Positions 1-10,682 are shown, counted from the first letter of the stretch. The stretch: DNA of 64,000 nt from Labia minor (GCA_963082975.1 OY720346.1:21446720-21510719); one strand, 5' to 3'. Translations and numbers: made by a program. Notes: generated from the sequence alone by a model not told the origin.

Positions 1-130
1 TTGTAATATTGTAATAAATTTCTATCTTGAAAATTGTTACATATTATTCAGGATATTTTAAAAACTATTTCTTTCTTTAATTAATATTCATTTTTTCTAT
101 AAGTCAGATATATTTCCAAATATTAAATAA

Positions 131-653
131 TTTTTGAAGTGAAAACTTCTTTAGCGGCGTTGAGCACTTTTGCGGGATGGGGAAAAAGTATAGAACTCGC
201 GTGATCGTGACCAACACCATGAAACCATCTGCTTTCAAATTTCTTATAACAGAGCGCGAAATTTGAATTGTCATTAGAACTGTTTTATAAATTATCTCTA
301 ACATATAAATATATATTTATTATGTAAAGTTCATTTCATATATACATATATAATCAAAATTATACGAAATGAACTTCACATAATAAATATATATTTTATG
401 TTAGAGATAAGAATTATAAAACAGTTCGTATTGCAATATTTTAAACAAAGTTGTGTATTTATATATATATAAATATAAGTTACAAATTTGTTTAAAATAT
501 ATGTTTAAAATAATATATAAGTTATATATATATACATGCATATGAAATTCATCTTTCTCGTGAAATAGCGCGAATTTCGTCTGTTTTAAAATTTCTTACG
601 CAGAAGTTTTCACTTCTGTCGGCCAGTCCCACGACTGCCAATTTTGCTTTTTT
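131..653. mobile_element. Family-F element, short copy, unclassified
   Basis: The left end is a T-run followed by GAAGTGAAAACTTC and TTTAGCGGCG. The right end carries the inverted form AGAAGTTTTCACTTC (602-616) followed by a GC-richer stretch and TTTTGCTTTTTT. The same two ends recur in the same order at 20986 and 22634 around a longer interior, so this looks like one element family with variable interior length. The terminal motif can itself fold into a small hairpin. A large foldback (277-427) occupies the centre. No transposase remains and no clear target duplication was found, so the class is unknown. A MITE-like DNA element is the simplest reading. Confidence 0.45.
277..427. repeat. Large foldback (inverted repeat) inside the family-F element
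   Basis: The arm starting GAACTGTTTTATAA at 277 is matched in reverse complement by the arm ending TTATAAAACAGTTC at 427. Each arm is about 60-65 bases with a short AT-rich loop near 340-362. The arms match almost throughout, with a few small indels. Transcribed RNA would form a long hairpin. Confidence 0.75.
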
Positions 654-799
654 AATTCCGAAAAGCTGCAAAGCACGTTTTTTTGTCTTTAGTTTGTTTT
701 ATAACCACTTGGGGCGCTAAACAGTTTTTCAAAAAAACACTATAGAAAAAAAATATATGTACCTATATATTATATATTTATGTATTATTGAGGAGCACA

Positions 800-1003
800 A
801 GTTCATTAATTTTAATCAGATTGATGCAAATGTGTAACATTTAATAATTGTAATAAATAATTAAAGAATTGTGTATCAATATTTTTTAAAGGGTAGAGCG
901 AGAGCTCGGTGTCCCAGGTATTAATATTACCAGCCAAATCCAATAATAATGAATCATTTTTTTTAACTTAAGTACCGAGCCGAGGCTCGGGGTCCCGGTA
1001 CTT
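800..1003 (+). mobile_element. Helitron-like family D, copy D1 (3'-end fragment)
   Basis: This segment is the reverse complement of 31466-31700: both contain AAAGGGT.GAGCGA, the GTGTCCCAGGTA block, ATATTACCAGCCAAA and the ACCGAGCCGAGGCT end. D1 ends in a strong nested hairpin: outer stem GTACCG (972-977) with CGGTAC (996-1001), inner stem CCGAGC (975-980) with GCTCGG (985-990). Compared with D2, D1 lacks 73 bases between two CCAGGTA repeats. A terminal hairpin is expected at a Helitron 3' end, but no CTRR tetranucleotide follows here, so the class is tentative. Confidence 0.5.
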
Positions 1004-1416
1004 TATAAATTATCCAGTAAAATTTATTTATATAATAAATTGATGTTATGATAGATATTGAAACAATTGAATATATTCAATGCATTTAAATATTGACCAA
1101 TGCTAATCAACATCATTATTTAATTTATTGCTAGGATATTAATAACATTATTTTATTATAATTTATAGAAATTAAAATGAATTAGAGAGGGAGAGGTTTG
1201 AAAATACAATATAATAAACATATATTTTTTTTTTGTTATATAAATATATATTTTGAATATGTTTGACTAATATAAATAATTAATATTGTTAATATAATTA
1301 TTTTAGGGGTTTAGCTAGAGGCGAGTAAGTGAGGTGAATTGAATAGAGATAGTTGTGTATATCTGTATATAATCTGAGCTTCCTCCCGCCAGATATTTGG
1401 GGGTAGCGAAAGGCAA

Positions 1417-2076
1417 TCTATATATATAAAGGAAAGTGTTTGTTTGTATGTATATAATTTGTTTACTTTTTTGCTATCATAGAAACAAAAAAAAAAAGAA
1501 ATTTCTTACTTAACCGACACTTATGTATACACGTAATGTATGATGGAATTGAGGCAGGAAATAAGGGGATTGAAATTAATAAGGATAAAACAAAATAGAT
1601 ATAGTTAAGGTTATTAAGGTTATAAATAGAGAAGGCTGGGATGGGAAGGGGTCATGGCTAGAATGGTAGATTAAAGATCGGCTAAATATATTTGGAAAAA
1701 ACGATTAGGAAACGTCCTGTGTGATTGGGTAGACCAAGAATGTGGTAAGTGGACAATGTAGGAAGGGACGTGGGACAGATGGGACAGGGTAGGAGTTATA
1801 TAGGATGGTTATAGCTCAGACTTGGGGGTTTCTTTCGAGATCCGTAGAGCCACAGGGATAGATAGATTGATATAACAAATACAATAGTAATATATAATTA
1901 ATTTACTGTGATTAAATTAAAATATCTTTTAAATAAGAACACAAAAAGATATGATAAAATAATGTAATATACTGATTGCAACAAAATGGATGAAAACCTT
2001 TTACATACAGACTTTCAACGAAATACTTCGGGGGTACAGGGGGCGGAGCCCCCGTCTAGATGAGAAGAGCGCCGAA
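1417..2076 (+). mobile_element. Non-autonomous Helitron, family C, copy C1
   Basis: The left end reads A then TCTATATATATAAA, the usual form of a Helitron 5' terminus inserted after A. The right part (from about 1972) matches C2 at 43019-43140 in inverse orientation and C3 near 61500-62076. It includes the block ACAAAATGGATGAAAACC, a GGGGGC-GGA-GCCCCC hairpin (2039-2053) and CTAG (2055-2058). The last hairpin seen in C2 is missing or shortened here. The interior carries a non-LTR retrotransposon fragment (1600-1850) also present in C3. No Rep/helicase coding sequence is present, so movement would depend on an enzyme encoded elsewhere. Confidence 0.55.
1600..1850 (+). pseudogene. Non-LTR retrotransposon ORF2 C-terminus fragment within Helitron C1
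   Basis: The sequence parallels 2340-2570 and 61196-61385: a GAGAAGGCTG start, a GRP-type segment (gattgggtagaccaag), a GTGGACAATGTAGGAAGGGACGT-like block and a GTGGCTCAGACTT-like end. These are the extreme C-terminal residues (GRPR.RW.DN..RDV, then VAQ....W) of an endonuclease/reverse-transcriptase polyprotein. Frameshifts and stops break every frame. It lies entirely between the Helitron 5' end and the conserved Helitron 3' block, so it was captured or inserted before this copy spread. Confidence 0.55.
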
Positions 2077-2178
2077 TAGTTATTATAAATATTTCTTCGT
2101 TACATTCTTCATTGATCATTTTCAAAGATATTATCAAAGGGGATAAAAATTAAAATATATAAAACAATTATTTTGTCG

Positions 2179-2572
2179 GTTGTATTATATGGGTGAGAGG
2201 CATGGTCTATGATCTTAGGAGACGAGAGTAGATTTAGAGTATTTGAGAATAAGATTCTGCGCAGCATTTATGGGCCAAAAAAAGATGAGGTGGCGGAGAC
2301 AGCATAACGAGGAATTGCATGACGTCTATCTATCTCTAGATATAGTTAGAATTATAAAATCGAGAAGGCTGCGTGTGCATGGCTAGAATGGGAAAAGAAA
2401 GAATGGCGAAAAATATATTGGTAGGGAGACCGAGTGGGAAACATCCGCTTGGAAGACCAAGGATGCGGTGGGTGGATAATGCGAGAAGGGACGTGAGAGA
2501 GAAGGGAGAGGAAAGAGATTGGAGGGTTGTTGCTCAGAATATGAATACTTGGAAAGGTGTGACTATAAAAAT
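2179..2572 (+). pseudogene. Non-LTR retrotransposon pol C-terminus, decayed
   Basis: The frame from about 2187 reads LYG*EAW, then a VFENKILRSIYGP block, before stops. An open frame at 2373-2582 (69 codons) then gives ARMGKERMAKNILVGRP, GRPRMRWVDNARRDV and DWRVVAQNMNTW. The order (LYG.E.W, FE.KILR.IYGP, RMGK.R, GRPR.RW.D) is the conserved region after the RT domain in arthropod-type non-LTR elements. The 5' part, including RT and endonuclease, is missing, as expected for 5' truncation. At least one in-frame stop and one frame change make it non-functional. An AT-rich stretch follows. Assignment to a particular clade is uncertain. Confidence 0.7.
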
Positions 2573-3793
2573 ATTTTTTTAATAAATTTAAAAATAAAAA
2601 TTCATATTTTGTATATAATTTTTATTATTTTTTATATATAGATTAAAAATAAAAATTTAATAAAATGGAATGTTTAAACCCCTAAACAAATAAACTATCA
2701 TAAATTTCCACACCATTGTCCTGACTCATGCATCCATTATGACCTACTATTATACATAAATTATACGTATGAAATTTCATAACCCACACTTGAGAAAAGT
2801 AAAACTTTGATATTAATGTTTGGTGTGATTTTATTAAATGAATAAGATAATCCGGTTATAAATATTTTTTGAATTAAATTGTAATTTCCCCCTTAACATC
2901 ATTAAACATCTTATTCACAGAAATTTAATTTTGTTAAAAGTTTTGTGGTCAGATTAATTAATTGAAAATTTTAAAAATATAAAACATTTATTACCAATTA
3001 ATAATTCACTTCCTATAAATATATAAAATAAAAATTTATTATAATTTTACTAAAAGAGAAATAAGTATCCAATGTAGGTATATTAAAATTCTGTTACTAA
3101 TATAATTAAATGAAATATAAGTAAATATTCTTGATTTATGGATTTTTATAAATTAAATATAGGATTAAATTTCTGCAAACAAAGATTTTTGTAATTCAGT
3201 TAAAAGTTGTGATCGTTTCCATTTCGTATTGAGAATGAATCATTCGTGGTTTCATTCAAACTAAATGACGTGAATTTTAGTACCAATATACACAATGATG
3301 GATTTAGTTTGAATGGTGATTGAAACGAATTTTCGTCGTTTGAGGGGGTAAAAAGGCGTTGAATTGAATGCAACTGAATGACAGACAAGTAATCTGATGG
3401 AAACGGTGTCAAAATCAGCAATACCCCTTGCTATCCCCCAATTCATAAACCTTCCTATTGCACTCTGAACCTCTTCTCCCTCTTCTCCTTTGTCCCAGAA
3501 TTGATTATAAAAAAACCCTATAAAATATATATTCGTGATATGTGAAAATAGATTAGAAACAGTAAAAGTTGTGATTCATATTCTTTTCCAGAATGGTATT
3601 AGACTGTGAAAAATGAGAACGAGTTACGATTAATATCAGATTTAAACTGAAAAAAATGAAAAACGGCATTTCTCCCTTTGCCTTAACTTAAAAATACTAA
3701 CTTTATAGTATTAAATCATACTATATATAAAATATAAAATATTTATGGACAGGATCAGATAAATAAAAAAAATTTAATTATTAAGCTTAAAAT
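2573..3793. other. AT-rich intergenic stretch, no gene seen
   Basis: No repeat family, coding frame or RNA gene recognised. A slightly less AT-rich segment at about 3200-3480 opens two short overlapping minus-strand frames (61 and 73 codons) with no family resemblance. I treat them as chance. Confidence 0.6.
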
Positions 3794-4407
3794 AATAAGT
3801 TGACAGGTCCGAACCGACCGACGGTTTGAAGTAAATTAATTTCCAGCTACAGAAACAATATCAAATAATTTTAAGATATCTATTAATATAATAAAAACAG
3901 ATATGGATATAACATAAATATTTTTAATTTCATTTTATTTCTAATATATATGTAAGACCAGGCTGTGACGTCGAGAATGGCTGGATGACGTCATATAATT
4001 TTAAATTAAGAAAAAATTAATAAGGATGATTTTTCTCGAGGATAAAACCAATACAAAGTGCATGATTCGTGGTGATATGTAAAAAATCTCCTCATGTGAA
4101 ATTTGGTGTGAAAATAACCCTTCCCTTCCTATCGTCGATCGCTAATACTACCACATCCGGTTTCCGGATTTGCACCAAAAGTTGATCAATTCATCTTACT
4201 GATGCATTAAGTAAATATACCAAATTTCATCAAAATCCGTTGAGCCGTTCAAGCTGTACACATCTATACGGACGGACGGACAGACATCATGCTAAAAATA
4301 CTTTTTTTCTGTTAAGAAAATGCATGATTCGTGGAGATATTGTAAAAATCTCCATATGTGAAATTTGGTGTGAAAACAATACCTCCTTTACTATCGTCGG
4401 TCAGTAA
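3794..4407 (-). mobile_element. Helentron/DINE-like family A, copy A1 (near complete)
   Basis: Read on the minus strand, the element begins TTACTGACCGACGATAG (4407 downward) and ends with CCGTCGGTCGGTTCGG, a hairpin and CAACTTAT (3794). The motif ACCGACCGACG near one end and its inverse near the other are subterminal inverted repeats. In better copies the hairpin is GACCTG-GCCA-CAGGTC; A1 has lost part of it. A (GGAC)n/GGACAGAC microsatellite sits in the centre (4269-4288). An 83-bp block is duplicated (4059-4142 and 4321-4403). One intact TGACGTCA remains (3986-3993). No ORF is present. The architecture matches Helentron-associated non-autonomous elements, an inference from structure only. 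Confidence 0.6.
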
Positions 4408-5037
4408 AAATTAATTAGAATAAATGAAACTAAATAATAATACTTATTGAAATATACTTTTATTAGATTTCATATTACGAATAATAAATTAAAAATTAAT
4501 TATAATTCTTTCGTTCATATTTCTTCAATTTTTCAGTTCTGTTAATAACAATTGTCAATGTCTTTTCAAGAATACAATCTAAATTTTTCACAGAGATTTT
4601 TGTTATGCAATTTTCTTAAAATAATGTTTATTTTGTCTATTACAACGATAAGAGCCCCAAGAAGTTCTAAATTTTATTTACATATTTATTAATTAGTTAA
4701 AAGTTAAAATATTTAATTACTTATGAAAATGATCTTATATTTTGCTTATCTTTTGGTGGAATTTTTTTTTTTTTCAACTTTCTAAAATATTTAAATTTCA
4801 ATTAAAAGTTGATGTTCTCCCATCAAAACCATTTCATAATCATTAACGAGTTTGTAATTAGATCCACCCGTGTGGGAACATCATGGTTTTAAAAAAAAAA
4901 TACAAATTCCCCTCTGATTAAGATAAAAATATGGTTGATGTCGAATGAAGTATGTAAGTCTCTATAGACGAAGGCAGATGGAATGAGAGGCAGGGAGAAA
5001 GATTAAGAAGGTTATTGGATTAGATTTGGTAAAATTA
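4408..5037. other. AT-rich stretch without a recognised gene
   Basis: Plain AT-rich DNA. The last 100 bases are purine-rich (GAGAGGCAGGGAGAAAG, 4985-5001), immediately upstream of the probable solo LTR. Confidence 0.55.
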
Positions 5038-5366
5038 TGTTAGTAAGGGGTGGGGGGGAAGGAATGGAAATTGGGTTGACGAGGATTAGTCTATCGGACA
5101 ATTAACGTGGCTCTATTTGGCAGATGGTCCTTGCAAGGCTCTGGACCCAGAAGATGGGATTACGCCAGGACAGAAACCACGATTACAATTACTCATGACA
5201 ATTACAAGTTACTGCCTGGAGTTAGTTGAAAAGTTATATTAGAAAATACACCTTCTATTTAAGATCGTCCACCCAACTCTTGGCCACAATTCACTTTTAT
5301 TAAATAAAATAAACAACGAGAGAGATATTCTCTTCTAATATTATCGTTATCATTGTGCATTAAACA
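5038..5366 (+). mobile_element. Probable solo LTR
   Basis: A 329-bp segment begins TGTTAG and ends TAAACA and is flanked on both sides by AATTA (5033-5037 and 5367-5371), the 5-bp duplication of a gypsy- or BEL-type LTR retrotransposon. Its interior is GC-richer than its surroundings and contains a G-run (TGGGGGGGAAGG, about 5051) and overlapping AATAAA signals (5307-5320) well placed for 3' end formation. No second copy or internal coding region is in the window. AATTA is an easy match in AT-rich DNA, so the call rests on the combination of TG...CA ends, flank match and signals. Confidence 0.45.
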
Positions 5367-5959
5367 AATTAAAATTAAAACTTATCAAAAATAACCATGT
5401 CATAAATTTGATACTTTAATAAAATCAGAAAAGACCGGCTTAAACAAGTCAAATATTATCAGTTAAATATTTATGATGTTTAAATGGATTTTAATTTAAT
5501 GAGATTTTTTAAAATAATGATTTATTTTAAAATTGAGTCACTTTAGGTATCATTTATAAAATTTTGGATATTCTAACATCTTTTGTATTAATATACCAAA
5601 AACTTATTTAAATTTTTTGTTTGTTTTTTAAAACTACTAATTATTAATTTTAATTTAAAGAATTATGAAGGGAGAGAGCTTCTATATTTATTTGGTATAA
5701 GGTTAAAGCATCTAATTCATATTTTAAATCAAAAATTAATAACGAATATTATGTACCTTATATAATACGAGTATATTATATTATACTATACTATCGTATA
5801 CTCTAAATTAATACTACGTATTTTTAATATATATAAGATAAAACCGAGGAATATGACATTATGGTAGGGTTATAATCTTATTTATATGATGGATTTGTTT
5901 TGTCCGCTTTCTTAAAGTTCAATACAATTGAAATCTCATCACATTTATTTTAAAGGGAT
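5367..5959. other. AT-rich stretch, nothing recognised
   Basis: Contains a short run of TATACTA-type repeats at 5760-5800. No gene or named repeat seen. Confidence 0.6.
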
Positions 5960-5972
5960 GTAATTTGTTTTC

Positions 5973-6237
5973 AAGGTGCCATTGGGTGTATGGGTAGCGA
6001 ACATGCCTCACACACATGGTCCTGGGCCTGGCAAGGGAATTTCCCTAGCTGGGGTCTGTGGGACGGAGTCAACCCAGCCTCCGGGAACAACATTGGGGAA
6101 AAGCTACTTGATAGCGCCTCCGATCAAGAAAATCAAGGTAAAGGTTGAGAGGACCCGTTCTACTGATCAAAGGACACCTCATTGATATAACCGGCTTGAT
6201 AGGCGTTGTCCTTGCGTAGGATGTACAAAAGTCAAAG
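5973..6237 (+). mobile_element. tRNA-derived SINE, copy S1, with 13-bp target duplication
   Basis: A 265-bp unit is flanked by a perfect 13-bp direct repeat, GTAATTTGTTTTC (5960-5972 and 6238-6250). Related copies lie at 20735-20982 and 62901-63152, with a tail fragment at 13840-13935. The 5' region resembles a decayed tRNA head (GGGTAGCGAACATG as an A-box-like stretch; the B-box is clearer in the 62.9-kb copy as GGATTCAAGTCC). The body carries CTGGGGTCTGTGGGACGGAG, a GATCAAGAAAATCAAGG block and GATAGGCG, ending GTACAAAAGTC. A 69-codon frame across it is incidental: it is not conserved between copies. The duplication implies target-primed insertion using LINE machinery. Confidence 0.75.
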
Positions 6238-6250
6238 GTAATTTGTTTTC

Positions 6251-7319
6251 TTTTGTAATTTAGGCAAGTGTAGTGTATTTTAGGTTTCTTTAAATTAATA
6301 TTGACTTATTTATTCACATATCCTTCATTGGTTTCTATTCTAAAATTTTACCGAAGGTGTGACGCATTCTATGTACTAGGAATATGGCGAGCGTTTCTCC
6401 TTTGTTTAAAATTGAAAAAATGAACAACCCAAACAATTTAGTAGACGTGGTAAATATTCATAATCACAGACTTGTGTAAACATATTATTTAAGTTTAGTA
6501 CTTTTTTAATTCATAAAACTTACTCAATTAAATATTTAAAATGTTACAACTTTATGGCTTTTTTGTTTTAAATGTAATTTCTCATAAGCAATATCCCACA
6601 CACCGACACCGCAATATCACCCCCCCCCCCCTGTTAGGGATGTTGCCCAAAAGTTAACTTTTTTGTTTTTGTAAATTTTAGTAGTTTTTATTATATAATA
6701 AAATCAATCTGTAATTTTTGCTATGAATACCGAATAGTTTTAGGTAACATTAACCCCAATAATAATGTTATACAGGTATTGGCGTTTAAGATTTACCAAA
6801 AACCCTAATCGTGCATTATATCCTTCGGATTTATCTTATATATATATATATATATATATATATACTCCTATGTAGATAGGTAAATAGAAATATATAAAAT
6901 AAAATATAAGTAATTACAATATAAAAAGATGATCAAAAGGTTTCCTATTTATAATCAATATTAGATATTTTTTTTATTCTTTTCAAGAGGTTTTCATTAA
7001 TACCTCGATCGATCAACAAAAGCAAATTAACATATCTTTCCTTATTTTGACACACAAGTGGCTCACCCGGCTCACCCTTCTGAAATGCACACCTGTTAAA
7101 TTATGTTTGATTTTGCTTTTTCTTTTGCTTTTCTTAAATTGATAAGTAAATTTACAGAAAAATTTTAAATCAAATTAATCATCCTTTCTTGTTATTACTT
7201 TGAGAAATAATTAAAAAAAATTAAAAATGCGAAAATATTTTTATATATATATTGTAGTGAATTTTTCGCTTTGCCAAGAAAATTTTATTTTTATGAATAA
7301 ATAAAATTTCTTGAGTGAG
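6251..7319. other. AT-rich stretch with simple repeats
   Basis: Holds a C-run near 6620-6631 and a (TA)n run around 6838-6862. No gene recognised. (TA)n lengths are probably polymorphic. Confidence 0.6.
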
Positions 7320-7540
7320 CATTAAACTCTCGACACAGGAAATAGACTTTAGACATTCATCCGCATATGATGAGTTGGACACCTTTGACTGGTGAAGAAG
7401 GGGTCATATGATGCCCCGAAGGAAGATCCGTGGCAGGCGTATATTTCTTCGGGATTTGATCTTCGTGTTCGAGAGGAGAAATGACGATCTCCGATTCCTT
7501 CAAGCACAGGGCTTCTTTTCATTGTTTTTAAACATTTATT
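7320..7540. other. GC-richer non-repetitive island with a short minus-strand frame
   Basis: Base composition is clearly less AT-rich than either side. A minus-strand frame of 72 codons (7349-7567) covers it and contains IGDRHFSSRTRRSNPEEIYA and SSFGASYDPFFTS, with no family recognised. No second copy exists in the window. It could be a transposon remnant, a decayed exon or regulatory DNA. No splice-site pair was convincing. Confidence 0.3.
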
Positions 7541-7923
7541 TATGAATGTTATTCTTAATAATTTCATTTAATTCTAATTAGTTTTTTTTTTGTTATTCAA
7601 TATTTATATATGTATATGTGTTGAGAATGATTTGTAAAAGAATTTCTTAATTAAAAAAAATAAAGAATGATAAAGAAACTTGATGATAAACTTGTCTCTG
7701 CCATTTTTGCTTGACATTGAAAATTCATCATAATATATTTTTTTATAAAATAAACAAATGATTCTTATCTTTAAAACAATGTGGTTTTTCTTTCTTTCTT
7801 AAGGACGATTCAATGGATTCAATTCGAATAAAATGAAATTTTGTTTTCCAGAGTGCAAATGATTACACAATTGTCCCTAAATCGCGACCCCCACCAAAAA
7901 AATCACTACAATATATATATATA

Positions 7924-8244
7924 CTACATGGGCGTCTTGATAAACTGTTGTTCTCGAAGGAGCAGATGTGGGATAACATTCCTGCAACCACTGCGATGAT
8001 TGTTCACAAGTTTTTCCCATTAAAAAACAATGTTTAATCATTTTGCGACATTCCTGTTTTTCCATTTTTTCTTATGAAGGCGAAAGTAGCGTCAATCAAA
8101 CGACTGTAGCTTGTAAACGAATGTACGAAATATCATGATACTTCATACATAAACTAGTGACAGATGAGCCTCTCGAAATGAGTCATGTTCATTTTCTAGT
8201 GGCGTCATCTATTGAAAAATCCCGGGACTTTTCAGCCTATGTAG
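7924..8244 (-). mobile_element. Internally deleted mariner with N-terminal HTH remnant
   Basis: The right end reads CCCGGGACTTTTCAGCCTATGTAG then TA, and the left end begins TA then CTACATGGGC, so only about eight terminal bases of the left inverted repeat survive. The minus-strand frame (stop-to-start 7877-8065) encodes MEKQECRKMIKHCFLMGKTC, then EQSSQWLQECYPTSAPSRTT, the first helix-turn-helix of a mariner transposase (the HTH_48 type). It diverges just after SRTTVYQ. About 300 of some 345 residues, including the whole DDD catalytic domain, are missing. It is a dead, 321-bp derivative flanked by TA. This mariner differs from the other three families in the window. Confidence 0.75.
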
Positions 8245-9516
8245 TATATATATATATACAATTGATTTAGCTTTTGTAATTAACATATTTAACCTTATGA
8301 CCTGCTTTCTGAAAATGTAAATTTCAGTACACCTCTTGACAATGAATAAATAAATCTTGGTGGTTAATCTACAAATTTCTAATTAGTACAAAGCTTTTTC
8401 TTTATTTCTTACCTGAGTTGGAAGTAATTAAACTGGTTTCTCACACAACATCTTAATCTACTTAATTATATGCCAAGTTGGACTTAGTGGAGATGGAAGA
8501 CTTGTGAAAGTAAACTTTTTTTTTTCATTGAGAAGTCTAGCATTAATAAAATGTATGAAGATGATTTAACCCTTCCAAAAATTATTTATCATCAAGCTAA
8601 ATATTTATGACTGTAGAAAAACAATAGTAATTAATTTATTATAAAGAGCTTAAATTCACGAGAGATTTAGATGGTTTTTTATTGATGAGTGATTTAATAA
8701 TAAATCTTTGATAGAATCCCCATTTAATATATGATAATCATTATCAACTGATACCACTTAATTATCAAGTGATGTCGGATACAATAGCGTTCAATCAATA
8801 TATAAGCCTCTACTTAAAAACAATAAACCGATTAGCCAATTAGGTCAGAGAATTATAATCAGTCAATCATATACTCTGATGAACAACGAAAATTTTTATT
8901 AATTTATTTTCCTTTGTTTACATGGTACGTAAACATTAATGAGTATTTATAAGTATGTTTTTTTTAATTTAAAAAATGACAGAGCCATACATTTTAGAGG
9001 AAATACTTAAAAAGAGAAAAATAATAAGGGGCATTAACATAAGATTAATGAGAAAAAATAATTGCAAATAAAATAAATACATTATGTAAATTAAAATTAA
9101 ATTGAGTAATTTTAAAATTTAGAGTAACCTGACCCAAACCTGTGTAAGTAAAGAATTCCCAGTGAGTTTATTTATTTATTTATTTTTTGAGTTTATTTTA
9201 CGGGCTAGGATAAAACAAACCTAACAAGAGATGGCAAAGGAATAGTATGAATAGTAATTAAAATACTATGAGAAGTTTTGTTTGTTGATTTATTGATTTC
9301 GGTTATTAGCGGAAACATCACTATTAGAATTTGAGAAAAATATATATATAATTGTATATTTTTTAAGTTTAATAATAACGGCTCATATTGGGTTTATTTT
9401 TATGAATTGTGTGATCCATTATTCTTAAAATTTGACTTACTCTACGTGCATCCTTTTTCTACATTATTAAATAACCTTCAATCCCCTAGTCATTATAGAA
9501 AAATCAAAAAATATGA
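8245..9516. other. AT-rich stretch, nothing recognised
   Basis: Contains short runs of TTTATTTA (about 9168-9185) and many A/T homopolymers. No coding frame or repeat family supported. Confidence 0.6.
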
Positions 9517-9568
9517 GTTGTGGCCAGGCACAGAACCGACCGACGATTTGAAATAAATTAATTTCCAA
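9517..9568 (-). repeat. Family A, copy A2: terminal fragment only
   Basis: GTTGTGGCCAGGCACAG then AACCGACCGACGATTTGAA and ATTAATTTCCA match the hairpin-plus-subterminal-repeat end of family A. The rest of the element is absent. Confidence 0.6.
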
Positions 9569-10646
9569 ACAACCTTATATACATTGTACTGATATTTTCA
9601 ATTCAGTTTTCTAACGTTATTATTTTACTTATAATAAAATTTATTAAAAGTTAACATCTAATAATCTAATCACTCTCTTCTATTGTACAACTCTTTCTCT
9701 ATTTCACGCTGGAATCACTGTTATCTGAGTGCTACATCTTTATCTGGACCACAAATTGAAATTACCTCCTTTATTCACAACCCTCGTCGAATTAGAAGGA
9801 CGCCATATTTTTTCCCCTCACTTCTCCTACCTTCATTATCTTTTAAAACCTCATTAGTAATTTAAATCATAATTACTAATTGATTTGAATATAAAAAATT
9901 AATTAATGTATTTATTAATTTATTAAAATCAAAATTAATTATCTTCTAATTAATTCTAAATTTATTAATTTAATTTAAATTAAATTAAATATTAATTTAA
10001 ATAAAAAAATTATTTATATTAATTTTTTTAATTGATTCTTTCCCCACCCTTTTTTTTACAAACATCACACCCCTCATTCTTTCCCCTTCCCCTTTCTCCC
10101 TATAAACCCAAGAAAACCTTTACAACATATATATATATATATAAATAAAGTATCAAAAATAAAACTTGAATTAAAATGACTAATTTATATTATCTTGGTT
10201 TTTATTTTTTTCAATTATTAAAATTGCTACTATAATTTAAGTGAAATAGTTTGGGACAATGAATAAAAAATTAATACATACTTTGTAAACTACCACTTCC
10301 TGTTTCAGGATATACACCAAAAGTAATGAATTCATGCTACTGAAGATATGATATGATATGATCATACTATTTATGAAAAGTTCTGTACATTTTAAGATAA
10401 AATTATCGAACAATTGACATATCACAGAAAGAAAGATCAATTTATATATATATAAATCATCTCTCTTTTATATTTATTTGTGGTTTGTGACATGACTCCT
10501 AGGAAATCGAATTCGCACACGATTTGCATTTATATTGGGTTCTTTTGTGTACCTAAAAGTCATGATGATACAAGTCGGAAGTCAAATCAAAACGAGCAAA
10601 ACATAGATATTATATATATATATATATATTGTATATATATATAGAT

Positions 10647-10682
<36 letters not shown>

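Noticed and set aside
5976-6185. 69-codon frame (MPLGVWVANMPHTHG...) as a small gene
   Set aside because: It lies wholly inside SINE S1, and the frame is not preserved in the copies at 20.7 and 62.9 kb.
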